Shown: piece after piece, positions 45,341 through 54,889 of the stretch
How positions within the stretch are numbered: position 1 is the stretch's first letter
Layout: each line of letters opens with the position of its first letter
Assembly: GCF_003686955.1 (NCBI RefSeq)
Contig: NZ_RCVM01000001.1
Location: forward strand, 286,545 to 350,544
DNA: 64,000 bases
Reading direction: 5' to 3'
Origin: Streptococcus hillyeri
GTDB lineage: Bacteria; Bacillota; Bacilli; Lactobacillales; Streptococcaceae
Program-made: the position numbers and the translations under genes
Notes under the pieces: generated by a model
Told to the model about the DNA's origin: nothing
What the model saw: the letters and a program-made list of their open reading frames with translations, nothing else
Databases searched by the model: none

Positions 45341-46273
45341 TCATAGTTGCATCAGCAAGATATTTGTTGTCAAACCAGCAGCCGTTCCAACTAAAATGAT
45401 TTTATCCCCTGTTGCTACTAATCCTTTATCTAGTGCATAGGCAAAGGCAAAGGGAACAGAGGCTGAAACCATGTTACCGTAGTCTGAGACGATATTGATG
45501 TATTGATGTTTTTTTACCCCTAACTTCTCCATGACTAAAGGCAGAGCTTTACTAGCTTGGTGCGGAATAAAGAACTGAACATCGCTGGTGTAAAGTTGAT
45601 TACTAGCTAAGAATTCCTGAACCATTTGAGGAACCTTCTTAACGCTAAGACCTAAAATCCGACGACCTTTCATATCGAACATAAAGTCTTCTTTGGTTTC
45701 CTCCGAATAAGTACTTGGGTGTACGGCAGATAGTCCCGCACGAATTTCAGTATCGTGCGCTCCTTCAGACCAGGTGCATTGCTTGGCGTCAATGATGCCG
45801 ATTTCTTTTTCTGTCTGGTGACCAAAAATAAAAGCTGCTGCGCCATCGCTGAACAATTCAAAACTTTCTTTTTGTTTGGGATTAAGTGCCAATGACCCTA
45901 CCTCGCTAGACACAATAAGCACATTTTGATAGCGCCCCGCTGAGATGAGGTAAGACATGGTATCTAGAGCGGTGATAAAACTGGTACAGGTGGTATTGAT
46001 ATCCATAGCTGGAATGGCTGTACCTTTGGCAATTTTCTCATGAATCAAAGCTGCTGTGCAAGGAATCGGCTGAACATCAACGGCACTAGCTGAGACGATA
46101 CAGTCAATATCAGAGATTGTTAGATTAGCCCTTGTGAGGGCTTTTTCAATCGCTTCAACGGCTAAACTTAATTGATTTTCGGCACCAGAAATACGATAAC
46201 GGGTCTGGTCACCAAAGTGAATTGTCTTTTGGGGTAAAGCTGTTCCGTAACCTTTAATCATTAATTTTCTCAT
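45341..46273 (-). CDS. KAS III-type ketosynthase (FabH/OleA-like)
   Basis: 310 residues of a thiolase-fold condensing enzyme. The Cys-His-Asn triad is visible: Cys in MDINTTCTSFI, His in FFIPHQASKALP and Asn in SDYGNMVSAS. The N-terminus (YGTALPQKTI) is KAS III-like. Housekeeping FabH lies in the fab operon of streptococci, so this is a second, cluster-specific enzyme, probably condensing two acyl units or acyl-CoA with malonyl thioester. It overlaps the adenylate-forming gene by 20 bases and has GGAG at the right distance. No acyl carrier protein gene is adjacent. Confidence 0.85.
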   Translation of the reverse strand: MRKLMIKGYGTALPQKTIHFGDQTRYRISGAENQLSLAVEAIEKALTRANLTISDIDCIVSASAVDVQPIPCTAALIHEKIAKGTAIPAMDINTTCTSFITALDTMSYLISAGRYQNVLIVSSEVGSLALNPKQKESFELFSDGAAAFIFGHQTEKEIGIIDAKQCTWSEGAHDTEIRAGLSAVHPSTYSEETKEDFMFDMKGRRILGLSVKKVPQMVQEFLASNQLYTSDVQFFIPHQASKALPLVMEKLGVKKHQYINIVSDYGNMVSASVPFAFAYALDKGLVATGDKIILVGTAAGLTTNILLMQL

Positions 46274-47564
46274 AGTAATCTCCTAAATGTTGTTCCGAGA
46301 TTGGCATTTTTTGACAAATACGCTTTAATTTTTGATCCTTTTGCAATTGGTAAGGCGTAAAGGTAAGGGTGACTGGCTTGATGTGGTAGGTTTTGAAAAG
46401 GTTTTGAAATTCAGAGATAATCTCTGCTTGCTGCTTTTCGGTAAGCTCATTAGTCGCAATTTCAAGGACTTGTTTTGACAGTTGAGAAACCTGATATTCT
46501 CTGACGCCATCAATAAATAGTAGGCAACGTCTGATAAAGTCTGGATAAATGCTGATTGTCTCATCTTGCTCGGTTTCAAAGTAAAAAATATCATCCGAAC
46601 GCCCCTCGATTTTTTCAATAACTTGTAACACAGAACCACAAGGACATTCTTCCTGACTATCCACTAGAATATCATTGAGACGGTAGCGTAAAAAAGGCTG
46701 AGATTTGCGTTTGAAATCCGTAATAATGGGATAAAACCGCTTGTCGTCAATGTATTCTTTCTCAAAACGGATGCCATCTTCATTCAGGTGAATTCTCCCC
46801 TGATCACAAGTATAGCCCAAAAATCCTTCTGTCGCTTGGTAAATCTGATGAATGATATCCTGCTTAAAAACAGAAGCAATATAATCGCGGTCTTTAACTT
46901 CTAATACTTCAGCAACTGAAATGATTTTTTGAGGAGCAATGGTCAAGTCACCAGTTTCTTGAAAGCTCGCTAGTTGGCATAAAACAGAGGCTGGAGCCAC
47001 CAAAATACTGGGTTGTAACTGATTTAAGCTATCTAGGTGTGATGTTATTGCTTGGCTCATGTCATAATAATGAAGAGTTAAAAAGGGAGAATTGACTTGC
47101 TCGTACAGGTTATTGTTAGCCCTTAAAAAGAAGGCGAGCTGATGACCTAGAAGAGGTTTTCGAGGGAGAAGTTTGGCTAAAATTGTTCCCGCCCAAGTCG
47201 CCTGTTCTTCTGGACTAGTCAGAAAAATCCCTCGATGACCAGATGTGCCAGAGGAAAGTCCGACAGAAATGGAATTAATAGTTGGTGAAAAGTGACGACT
47301 TCGTTCACTGTCAATTGCCAGATTAAACGCGTCAGCCTTTTTAATCCCAACAGTATTTAAAGCATCAAAATGAGCCATCATAAAGGATTTATCCATTGAG
47401 ACTTGAGTGAGATCAATCCCCTGTTTAAAAAATGGCGAAAAGCGTTCAACATAGGTAAGGTGTTTTTTAATGTATCGCTCTTGGTAAGCTAAAAGAGCTT
47501 CTCTCGTCTGAAAGCGCCTGTATCTAGTCGTCATAAAGGCTGATAGATAGGCTAACCATTTCAT
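46254..47564 (-). CDS. Adenylate-forming enzyme (PaaK/coenzyme F390 synthetase-like)
   Basis: 436 residues. The ATP-binding loop is SVGLSSGTSGHRGIF (about 103-117), followed by YQATEGFLGYTC and RYRLNDILVDSQEECPCGS, which match the PaaK/F390-synthetase branch of ANL enzymes. These activate a carboxylic acid as acyl-AMP and often make a CoA thioester. Start and stop are shared with neighbours (ATGA overlap with the hydrolase gene upstream, 20-base overlap with the ketosynthase), so it belongs to one operon. It may activate the fatty or aryl acid starter, or close a beta-lactone as OleC does. This is inference. Confidence 0.78.
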   Translation of the reverse strand: MKWLAYLSAFMTTRYRRFQTREALLAYQERYIKKHLTYVERFSPFFKQGIDLTQVSMDKSFMMAHFDALNTVGIKKADAFNLAIDSERSRHFSPTINSISVGLSSGTSGHRGIFLTSPEEQATWAGTILAKLLPRKPLLGHQLAFFLRANNNLYEQVNSPFLTLHYYDMSQAITSHLDSLNQLQPSILVAPASVLCQLASFQETGDLTIAPQKIISVAEVLEVKDRDYIASVFKQDIIHQIYQATEGFLGYTCDQGRIHLNEDGIRFEKEYIDDKRFYPIITDFKRKSQPFLRYRLNDILVDSQEECPCGSVLQVIEKIEGRSDDIFYFETEQDETISIYPDFIRRCLLFIDGVREYQVSQLSKQVLEIATNELTEKQQAEIISEFQNLFKTYHIKPVTLTFTPYQLQKDQKLKRICQKMPISEQHLGDYYEKIND

Positions 47565-48361
47565 CTTAATACCCTCTCAATTCTCTCTTTTTGGTCATGA
47601 CTGACGATAATCTTAATACCATCTTGTTGTAGGTGTTCTAAAACTTGGATACTCCTTTGGTATTGTTTGATGTTATTTTGGAGCAATCGTGGGATTAGTC
47701 GCATTCTCTTTGTCAGCGGAATTAAAGGAACGCCCCAGGCAACATCTGCTGCTAAAAAGAGGCGTTTTTCTGGAAAGAAAAGACAACATTGCCCATCTGA
47801 ATGACCGGATAATTCTGTCATTAGGATACTTTGGTCTCCGAAGAAATCATAGCTTGGAAGATGGGGGAAATCCCTGTTATCCTGATAAGTTTCAATCGTT
47901 ATCACACGCTTTTCAAAATCAAGTGGCAAAAACTCCTTAAAAATCAGAGAACTAAAGCGATTAGCACGGTATTCTTGCAAACAGGTCTTTGTTAAAATAA
48001 TGTTAGCTTTTGGAAATGCTTTAACTTGACCGATATGGTCTGGGTGTAAATGAGATAAGATGAGGTAGCGGATAGCGTCAGGACTAATTCCTCTCTTTTT
48101 GAGTTGTTCACTAATGCTATCAGCTGGGGTCATCACGATAGGATTTGGGAGACGATACAGAGCATATTTCCATGTTTTAGCCATGATTTCTGGCGCGTAG
48201 CCTGTGTCATATAGGATGTAGCCATGTTCACGGTGTTTAATGAGAAAGACACCAGCTGGAAAATGTAAGCTTCCCTTTGGAACTCCCTTAAATAGGTTTT
48301 TCTTATTATTAATACAATAACCACAGGCAAAGTACTCAATGCTTTCGATGGTAGTCGACAT
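47561..48361 (-). CDS. Metallo-beta-lactamase-fold hydrolase
   Basis: About 266 residues from ATG 48361 (MSTTIESIEYFACGYC), placed by AAGGAG. Zinc site motif HxHxDH is LSHLHPDHIGQ; further ligands lie in ELSGHSDGQCC, AADVAWG and the C-terminal VSHDQKE. The overall layout is close to N-acyl homoserine lactonase-type hydrolases, so ester, thioester or lactone cleavage is plausible. In the cluster it could release the product or hydrolyse a lactone, the position taken by an alpha/beta hydrolase in ole clusters. Confidence 0.78.
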   Translation of the reverse strand: MSTTIESIEYFACGYCINNKKNLFKGVPKGSLHFPAGVFLIKHREHGYILYDTGYAPEIMAKTWKYALYRLPNPIVMTPADSISEQLKKRGISPDAIRYLILSHLHPDHIGQVKAFPKANIILTKTCLQEYRANRFSSLIFKEFLPLDFEKRVITIETYQDNRDFPHLPSYDFFGDQSILMTELSGHSDGQCCLFFPEKRLFLAADVAWGVPLIPLTKRMRLIPRLLQNNIKQYQRSIQVLEHLQQDGIKIIVSHDQKERIERVLR

Positions 48362-49310
48362 ATTTTTGCACTCCTTCTTCAATGGTTAATTTTGGGTGAT
48401 ATCCCAGTTCACGTTTGATTTTAGCGATAGATAAGGTCTGACTATAAGCCAGTAAATAGAAGGTATATCGTGTTAGCGGCGGCTCTTTTTTAAAACGGCA
48501 TTTAAGAAAAATACTTTCGATAAGTGAGACGAGAACTTCTAATGGTTTTGCTGGAAGTTTGCGATAATGAGGACGATTTCCAGAGGCTTTAAAGAATAAA
48601 TCTAGCAAGTCTTTAAATGGCATGGGTTCGTCGTTGGTCAGATTATAAATTTGCCCGAGCGCCTTATCGTGTTCAAGACATAGTCGGATAGCGTAAGCAA
48701 CGTTCTCAACACAGGTCATATCAACTAATTGCTGCCCGCCATTGAGAAGTGGGATACCTATGGTATCATTGGTCCGTAACAGTCTTGGTACAATGCTGAC
48801 GTCTCCGACGCCAAATAACCCACGAGGGCGTAAGATGACATATGGCACAGTAGATTGGGTTACGAGATGTTCGGCCATTAGCTTACTTTTGATGTAGTAG
48901 TTGAGATTGTTTTCAAGAGGCGCTCCGTCTTCTGTCACGTTAAACTGATGGCTAGCTTTGGCATAGATACTGGGAGATGAGATGTGAACAAGGCGTTTAA
49001 TCTCAAACTCATCGCAAACTGTTAGAATGTTTTGCGTTCCAAGAACATTGCTCTCATAAAACTGTTGCCATGGTCCCCAAACATCAGATAGGGCACCCGC
49101 ATGCACAATCATCTCAACACCTTGCGCTGCTTTTCGGACATTTTCAAGATTTGCTAAGTCCCCTTTCACAAAGGTCACCTGAGGGCTTACCAGAGAACGA
49201 CCGATAGTCTCGTTGCGACCAAATGCAACAAGCTGATATCCTGCACTCACTAATTCTTCAATGATATATTTTCCTAAAAAACCTGTCGCTCCAGTAACCA
49301 AGACTTTCAT
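48336..49310 (-). CDS. NAD(P)-dependent 3-beta-HSD-type reductase (OleD-like), first gene of the cluster
   Basis: 324 residues of an extended short-chain dehydrogenase. Cofactor motif VTGATGFLGKYIIEEL at the N-terminus; catalytic Y-x3-K is YYIKSKLMAEH, with the preceding SSPSIYAK. VEMIVHAGALSDVWG resembles the 3-beta-HSD/OleD subgroup that reduces 2-alkyl-3-ketoacids. It starts behind AAGGTGGTGA and overlaps the hydrolase gene. With the KAS III-type enzyme downstream it suggests condensation followed by ketone reduction. Confidence 0.8.
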   Translation of the reverse strand: MKVLVTGATGFLGKYIIEELVSAGYQLVAFGRNETIGRSLVSPQVTFVKGDLANLENVRKAAQGVEMIVHAGALSDVWGPWQQFYESNVLGTQNILTVCDEFEIKRLVHISSPSIYAKASHQFNVTEDGAPLENNLNYYIKSKLMAEHLVTQSTVPYVILRPRGLFGVGDVSIVPRLLRTNDTIGIPLLNGGQQLVDMTCVENVAYAIRLCLEHDKALGQIYNLTNDEPMPFKDLLDLFFKASGNRPHYRKLPAKPLEVLVSLIESIFLKCRFKKEPPLTRYTFYLLAYSQTLSIAKIKRELGYHPKLTIEEGVQKYVDYHRKH

Positions 49311-49541
49311 TCAATCACCACCTTATACAATGTTGTTAACGTTTAAATTGAGCATGTTTTTATAAAATTCTCCCACAACTCACTACTTGTTCAGAGTGCT
49401 ATTAATCAAGGGAAATTTGCATGTGCATAATGAAATCGCTCCCTTTATTTGTAACATTATAACACGATATTTTCTTTTTTGGAAAATTAAACATGATACT
49501 CAGGCAAGAAAAAACCAAGCAAGAAAATGCTTGGCTTTAAT
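49311..49541. other. Intergenic region upstream of the biosynthetic cluster
   Basis: Contains the hemolysin III gene terminator (49511-49538, AAACCAAGCA / TGCTTGG, minus strand). Near 49335 lies a TTAACGTTTAA palindrome close to the cluster start that could be an operator. A TATAAG -10-like word is present, but no confident -35 was assigned. Confidence 0.4.
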
Positions 49542-50192
49542 TTATAGCATATAAAAAACGATGGCAATGTATTGTAATGCAGAAGCTAGTAAGATAAAAA
49601 GGTGCCAAATCATGTGAAAATATGGCTTTTTCTTGGCATAAAAGAAAGCTCCTACGGTATAAGATAAACCACCAGATAACATGAGGCTCCAAAAAACAGG
49701 GCCTGTTTGTCTGAGGATTGCTGGTAGGATAAAGACAGCAAGCCATCCCATGATGAGATATAAGGTCAGACTGAATTTTTCGTTGATTGATTTCGCAAAA
49801 ATCTTATACAAAATCCCGAAAAGTGTTGTTCCCCATTGAAGGATAATAATAAGATATCCCAACCAGCCATTTAATAGTGAAAGAGCGATGGGGGTATAAG
49901 AACCAGCAATGGCAATGTAAATCATGCTGTGGTCAATGATACGCAGGACATATTTGTGCGTTGAACCATATGACATAGAATGGTAAATGGCAGACGATAA
50001 GAACATGAGAAATAAACTAATCACAAAAATAGACATTCCTACCGCTGCTCTCATATGGTAAGCATTATAGGCATGCGTTGCGGTGACAGGTAGAAGAAAG
50101 AGCATGGCCAAGGCACCAACAGCGTGGGTGACACTATTAGCCACTTCTTCTCCAAATGACAGTTGTTTACTGAGTTTTAGCGTTTTTGCCAT
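49542..50192 (-). CDS. Hemolysin III family protein (PAQR/YqfA type)
   Basis: 216 residues, seven membrane helices. Conserved residues of the PAQR metal site are visible: Glu in SFGEEVANSVTH with the His, SSAIYHSMSY with Ser and His, DHSMIYIAIAGSYTP with Asp and His, and HMIWHLFIL with two His near the C-terminus. Bacterial members affect membrane lipid homeostasis; the haemolysin label comes from a Bacillus cereus relative. It overlaps the DUF1836 gene by 26 bases and is co-transcribed with it. Confidence 0.88.
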   Translation of the reverse strand: MAKTLKLSKQLSFGEEVANSVTHAVGALAMLFLLPVTATHAYNAYHMRAAVGMSIFVISLFLMFLSSAIYHSMSYGSTHKYVLRIIDHSMIYIAIAGSYTPIALSLLNGWLGYLIIILQWGTTLFGILYKIFAKSINEKFSLTLYLIMGWLAVFILPAILRQTGPVFWSLMLSGGLSYTVGAFFYAKKKPYFHMIWHLFILLASALQYIAIVFYML

Positions 50193-50622
50193 AGGTTTCT
50201 TCCTCCAGTTTTAGGGTTAATAGCCGAGCGTTATAGTAGAGTTTGAGTGCCTCGCAGGCTGTTGCAATGAGCTCCGGAACCTCTTTTTCACTACCGTTCA
50301 TATAAGAAGCAAAGTCATCATATAACTCTTGAGATGAATAGCTTTGCTGAAGAAGGTTCAATGCTTGCGCAATCTCTTGAATAGAAAAAACATGCTTTAA
50401 AAAGGTGATGGCAATCAAACGCGCAAATTGTTTTTTCTCATATTTCTTTTTGGTGGGTTTGTCCACGTATCCGTGTTTGACATAGTTATTGACCATAGAA
50501 GCAGTCAATCCTTTATCGTCAGGATTGGTTTTTATCTGTGCCAAATCGTTAACCATTAATAATACTTGGTCTAAGTAGAGCGCAATGTCTGGAAGCTCAC
50601 TCCAATATGGAATTTGTTTCAT
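50167..50622 (-). CDS. DUF1836 protein
   Basis: 151 residues. The N-terminal half has a helix-turn-helix-like stretch (LTASMVNNYVKHGYVDKPTKK) followed by KKQFARLIAITFLKHVFSI, the usual DUF1836 pattern related to MerR-type domains. It is a putative DNA-binding regulator. It precedes and overlaps the hemolysin III gene. Confidence 0.72.
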   Translation of the reverse strand: MKQIPYWSELPDIALYLDQVLLMVNDLAQIKTNPDDKGLTASMVNNYVKHGYVDKPTKKKYEKKQFARLIAITFLKHVFSIQEIAQALNLLQQSYSSQELYDDFASYMNGSEKEVPELIATACEALKLYYNARLLTLKLEEETYGKNAKTQ

Positions 50623-50681
50623 TGATTATCCTATCTAGTTTTTATAACCAGATTATAGCGTTTCTTTAAAATTATAGCAAG

Positions 50682-50730
50682 AAAAAAGATTAAAAGGCAT
50701 AAACTTATAAGAAGTTCATACCTTTTAATC
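50682..50730 (-). terminator. Terminator of the MFS transporter gene
   Basis: GATTAAAAGG…ACTT pairs with AAGT…CCTTTTAATC around ATAAG. On the minus strand the hairpin is followed by TTTTTTC. Confidence 0.78.
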
Positions 50731-50753
50731 CAGTACATTTGAGTGTTATTGAC

Positions 50754-51950
50754 TTACTGTTTGCCATTTTTATTAGAAGCATAATAGCTAGTGGCTAGAC
50801 CGATGACAATGAAACCTAGTCCTATCCAAATAAAGCTCCATAGGGAAATACTAGACGTCCAAAGGGTCATGCTCAAGGTTCCCAAAGGCATGAGCAAAAT
50901 GGCTACAGTATAAATGGTTGAAATCACACGCCCCATGTATCTTTTATCGACACGGCTTTGCACTTGACTGAAAAAATGGATGTTAAAGATGGCCATGCTG
51001 GCTTCTGATAGCAAATTCCCTGCATAAGAAACGTAAACAGGTAAGCCGATGATCGCTGCAAGCCCGATAATGACAATCCCTAGTCCACTTAAGATTAGAA
51101 AGAGGAGCATGGCACTCATATGGTTAGCTACCTGACGTGCTAAAAAGGCTCCAATCAATGCTCCTACAGCTGCCATTGTCAGTAAGGTGGCGTAGGCAGT
51201 ATCTTGGTGCAATAATCGACCACTGAAAGGCAAGAGATAGGCTAACATAGCAGCAAAAATATTGACCAGAGAGGCGATAATAAGAAGAAAGAAAATATCA
51301 CGCTTGTTGCGGATATAGGTAAACCCTTCCCAAATATCGCTCAAAATCCCTTTGAAATCAATGTCAGTAGCTCTGCTATTTTCCTCCAAAGCCTCAGGCT
51401 GACGAATGAGATAAAGGGCTAGAAAGGACAGCAAGAAGGTTAGGCTATCAATGACAAGAGTCATACGGATCCCGACGAGCTGCAAAATCCAGTAAGCTAG
51501 CAAAGGGGCAGAGACCTTAATGATCTGAACGACGGTTTCTAAGTCAGAGTTATAACGCACCAGATCATCTTTGCCAACAACCTCAGGAACATAGGCTTTA
51601 TAAGAGGGACTAGAAAAGGCTGATGAAATGGCTAGAGCCATGTTTACGCCAATCAGGCCATAAATCATCATGGTCTGACTAGGGAAAAAAGCCACAAGCA
51701 AACAGACAAGCGCTCCTATTCCATCCGTCCAGAGAAGAATTTTTCGTCTGGTAAAGCGGTCGGAAATGGCGCCACCAAAAGGATTGAGTAGTATGGAAAT
51801 GACTAATTCGGCGATTTGGTAGATCCCTAGAAATTGCTGACCAACGGCTCCCATTGTCGCGATAAAAGTTGTGTTGCCGTAGTCATAAAGGACATCACCT
51901 AGCTTATTGATGGCACGGCTGAGTAAGAGTTTCACAGCATTTTGATTCAT
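50754..51950 (-). CDS. Major facilitator superfamily transporter
   Basis: 398 residues, twelve predicted helices. The loop 2-3 motif of MFS drug/export proteins is NPFGGAISDRFTRRKIL. It starts behind AGGAGG. It lies 58 bases downstream of an Rgg-type regulator on the same strand; the gap holds an imperfect dyad GATAG…CTATC that could be the regulator's site. Likely an efflux carrier. The substrate is unknown. Confidence 0.8.
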   Translation of the reverse strand: MNQNAVKLLLSRAINKLGDVLYDYGNTTFIATMGAVGQQFLGIYQIAELVISILLNPFGGAISDRFTRRKILLWTDGIGALVCLLVAFFPSQTMMIYGLIGVNMALAISSAFSSPSYKAYVPEVVGKDDLVRYNSDLETVVQIIKVSAPLLAYWILQLVGIRMTLVIDSLTFLLSFLALYLIRQPEALEENSRATDIDFKGILSDIWEGFTYIRNKRDIFFLLIIASLVNIFAAMLAYLLPFSGRLLHQDTAYATLLTMAAVGALIGAFLARQVANHMSAMLLFLILSGLGIVIIGLAAIIGLPVYVSYAGNLLSEASMAIFNIHFFSQVQSRVDKRYMGRVISTIYTVAILLMPLGTLSMTLWTSSISLWSFIWIGLGFIVIGLATSYYASNKNGKQ

Positions 51951-52008
51951 AAAAAGACCTCCTAAAAATGATAGTCCTAGTCTATCGTATTTTCAGGAAG
52001 AACTTTTA

Positions 52009-52887
52009 TTATTTGTAAATATGGGAATACTTTGCAATCTGATGATTGAAATTTTCTTGATAGGTTTGATGATGGTAATGAGAACCTATCCAGTGAAAGA
52101 TCTGCACAGCTTGTGCCATTTGTTTCTCCCCATCTTTATCACCCGAAGCGTATGCCAACAAACCTTTGAAATAGAGGTGAAGAATCCGATGATAAGCATT
52201 CCTCTCATTATCCAACATGGGAATGAGCTTTTGATGGTAACGTTTGGCAGCGGTCAATTCACCTCTATCAATACAAATTTCGATAACATTAAGCAGCATC
52301 GCTTCAACCAGATTGCGGTGAGTCGCAATATCTTGATAGAGTTCTTTGCGGTTTAAAACCTCATCAATAATCCGATACATGTAGCTGGTCTCATAATAGC
52401 GAAAGAGATTGCCAATCAAAATGAGTTCAAAAATGGTCCAATTCTCTGTGCAAAAGAGATGATCACTGACTTGGTCAAGGTCATCTTGTGCCATCTGACG
52501 ACTGGGTTCCAAATCACAAATCATGCCACGAAACAAAATCGCATTGAGACATGCCACTTCATTCTCCTGATTGGCTAAGACTTTTTCTTCCTCAGTCGCA
52601 ACCATCTGTTCCAACCGCTCAATATCTTTACGGTAATGAGCGCGTGCCATTTGTGACATGAGTTTAATCTGCTCAGTCCGTTCATAATGATTTACTCGCC
52701 CCATAAATTCATCAGGGGTCACGTTGATTTTTTCTAAGGCATAGAAAAATCTGGTCACAGATAAATCTGACTCCCCACGCTCAAAGCGGGATAATTGTGA
52801 AACCGATAAATCGTCTCCAGCAACTTGCGAGAGTTTCATGTGCCTGTCTAGACGAAATTCTCTGAAAATGTCTCCGTAATATTTCAT
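52009..52887 (-). CDS. Rgg/MutR-family transcriptional regulator
   Basis: 292 residues: N-terminal XRE-type HTH (KLSQVAGDDLSVSQLSRFERG, about 18-38) followed by the typical SVTRFFYALEKINVTPDEF, then a C-terminal helical repeat domain that binds short peptides in this family. No small hydrophobic peptide gene was found next to it, so it may be a stand-alone or orphan Rgg. The nearest candidate target is the MFS gene downstream. It follows the ABC-F gene by 27 bases. Confidence 0.85.
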   Translation of the reverse strand: MKYYGDIFREFRLDRHMKLSQVAGDDLSVSQLSRFERGESDLSVTRFFYALEKINVTPDEFMGRVNHYERTEQIKLMSQMARAHYRKDIERLEQMVATEEEKVLANQENEVACLNAILFRGMICDLEPSRQMAQDDLDQVSDHLFCTENWTIFELILIGNLFRYYETSYMYRIIDEVLNRKELYQDIATHRNLVEAMLLNVIEICIDRGELTAAKRYHQKLIPMLDNERNAYHRILHLYFKGLLAYASGDKDGEKQMAQAVQIFHWIGSHYHHQTYQENFNHQIAKYSHIYK

Positions 52888-52914
52888 CTTACTCTCCCTT
52901 TTACGATACTGCCC

Positions 52915-54825
52915 CTACTCCACCTGCTCGCTCAGGTTTTCCCATTCTTCCATGAGGGTGAATTGTTCTTCTTGGATGGCGTCTAATTCTTTTTGGAGGT
53001 CGGCGAGTTGTCCGATATCATTGGTCGCAAGCATGGCTTCATTGATTTCAGATTCTCGTTGTTCAATGGTTTCGAGGCGTTCTTCAATTTCAGCGATGCG
53101 TCTTGTGAGTTTGCGGAGTTCTTTTTGGTTGGCTTTTTGGGATTGATAATCGCTAGCGCCAGCTGATGGGGTGTCTGTTTTGACAATGGTTTCTTCTGAC
53201 GCCAGTCTCGCTAGTTCTTCCTGCTCTGCTTTTTTCTCCAAATAATAATCGTAATCGCCTAGGTAGAGAGTTGAACCTTCTTCTGAAATTTCAAGGACCT
53301 TGCTGGCGATACGGTTGATGAAATAGCGGTCGTGGCTGACAAAGAGGAGGGTTCCGTCAAAGTCAATGAGGGCATTTTCCAGAACTTCCTTGCTGTCGAT
53401 GTCGAGGTGGTTAGTCGGCTCATCAAGAATGAGGAAGTTATTGTTCTGCATGGAGAGTTTTGCCAACAGCAAGCGAGCTTTTTCACCACCTGAAAGCATG
53501 CTGACGGCTTTTTTGACATCATCGCCAGAGAAAAGGAAGGCACCTAGACGGTTTCTAATATCCAGTTCTGGTGTAGTTGGAAAATCATTCCAGAGTTCGT
53601 CAAGAACGGTATTTGTTGGCGTTAAGGCAGACTGGGTCTGGTCATAATAACCTGTCTCAACATTAGCTCCGTAGACAGCCTCTCCCTTGATAAATGGGAG
53701 TTTGCCGATAACTGACTTGATAAAGGTTGTTTTTCCGATACCGTTTGGACCAACGACAGCGATAGCATCCATTTTTTTGACGTCAAGTGAAATCGGCTCA
53801 GCTAAAATCTCTCCGTCATAGCCGATGGCTGTATCAGTCACAGTCAAGACGACATTTCCTGAAACCTTGTCCGAATGGAAGGTCATGTTAGCTGATTTTT
53901 GACTGGTAGACGGCTTGTCTAAGCGTGTCATTTTTTCAAGCTGTTTGCGTCGGGCTTGGGCACGTTTAGTGGTTGAGGCACGGACGATATTACGCTGAAC
54001 AAAATCCTCAAGTTTTGCGATTTCTTTGGCTTGTTTTTCGTAATTTTTTTCTTCGGTCGCCAGTTTTTCCGCCTTCAAGTCCATAAAAGTCGAATAGTTA
54101 CCAACGTACCTGTCCAAACTATGTGGGTTGAGGTCATAGGTGATCGTGGCAACTTTGTCCAAGAAATAACGGTCGTGACTGACGATGATGAGGGCTCCCT
54201 GATAATTGACCAGATAATTTTCCAACCATGCAATAGTGTCGATGTCTAAGTGGTTGGTCGGTTCGTCCAGAACGAGTAATTCTGGCTTTTCAAGTAGCAT
54301 TTTAGCGAGGGCAAGGCGCGTGTTTTGACCACCAGATAGCTCTGAAATGGTCATGTGCCACATGCTCTCATCAAACTTAAAGCCGTTTAAAATCGCTCGG
54401 ATGTCACTTTCATAGGTAAAACCACCACGCTGACGAAAATCCTCAGATAACTTATCGTAATCTATCATCAGTTTATCAAGGTCTGAACCGACAACCTCTG
54501 CCATTTGTTCTTCCATACGACGAAGACGTTTTTCATCTTGCCTAAGGTCGTCAAAAACGTGTAGCATTTCATCATAGATGGTATTTTCTGATACAAAGCG
54601 ACTGTCTTGGGCAAGGTAAGATAAACTCAAGTCACGTTTGGTATTGATGTCACCAGACGTTGGCGTTTCTTCACCGACTAAGATTTTCAGTAGTGTCGAT
54701 TTCCCAGCTCCATTTCGTCCAACAAGGGCAATGCGATCACGCTCGTCAACTTGAATGTTAATATTATTAAAGAGAACGTCTCCCGAGAAGGAACGTTCTA
54801 ACTTGTTTCCACTTAAAATAATCAT
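52915..54825 (-). CDS. ABC-F family ATPase
   Basis: 636 residues with two ABC domains and no membrane part. Walker A motifs are GRNGAGKST and GPNGIGKTT; signatures LSGGQNTRLALAKM and LSGGEKARLLLAKL; both Walker B regions read LDEPTNHLDI. A charged linker separates the domains and a C-terminal coiled coil (about 560-636) follows. ABC-F proteins act on the ribosome, in translation control or drug protection. This one looks like a housekeeping member. The exact subfamily was not assigned. Confidence 0.92.
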   Translation of the reverse strand: MIILSGNKLERSFSGDVLFNNINIQVDERDRIALVGRNGAGKSTLLKILVGEETPTSGDINTKRDLSLSYLAQDSRFVSENTIYDEMLHVFDDLRQDEKRLRRMEEQMAEVVGSDLDKLMIDYDKLSEDFRQRGGFTYESDIRAILNGFKFDESMWHMTISELSGGQNTRLALAKMLLEKPELLVLDEPTNHLDIDTIAWLENYLVNYQGALIIVSHDRYFLDKVATITYDLNPHSLDRYVGNYSTFMDLKAEKLATEEKNYEKQAKEIAKLEDFVQRNIVRASTTKRAQARRKQLEKMTRLDKPSTSQKSANMTFHSDKVSGNVVLTVTDTAIGYDGEILAEPISLDVKKMDAIAVVGPNGIGKTTFIKSVIGKLPFIKGEAVYGANVETGYYDQTQSALTPTNTVLDELWNDFPTTPELDIRNRLGAFLFSGDDVKKAVSMLSGGEKARLLLAKLSMQNNNFLILDEPTNHLDIDSKEVLENALIDFDGTLLFVSHDRYFINRIASKVLEISEEGSTLYLGDYDYYLEKKAEQEELARLASEETIVKTDTPSAGASDYQSQKANQKELRKLTRRIAEIEERLETIEQRESEINEAMLATNDIGQLADLQKELDAIQEEQFTLMEEWENLSEQVE

Positions 54826-54889
54826 GCTTTTAGTTTACCAAAAAAGCGAGGAAAAATCATGTGTTATCAAGGAAAAAAGGCATTAAAAA

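Noticed and set aside
52021..52356. Plus-strand 111-codon ORF within the rgg gene
   Set aside because: Antisense shadow with no ribosome site or family features.
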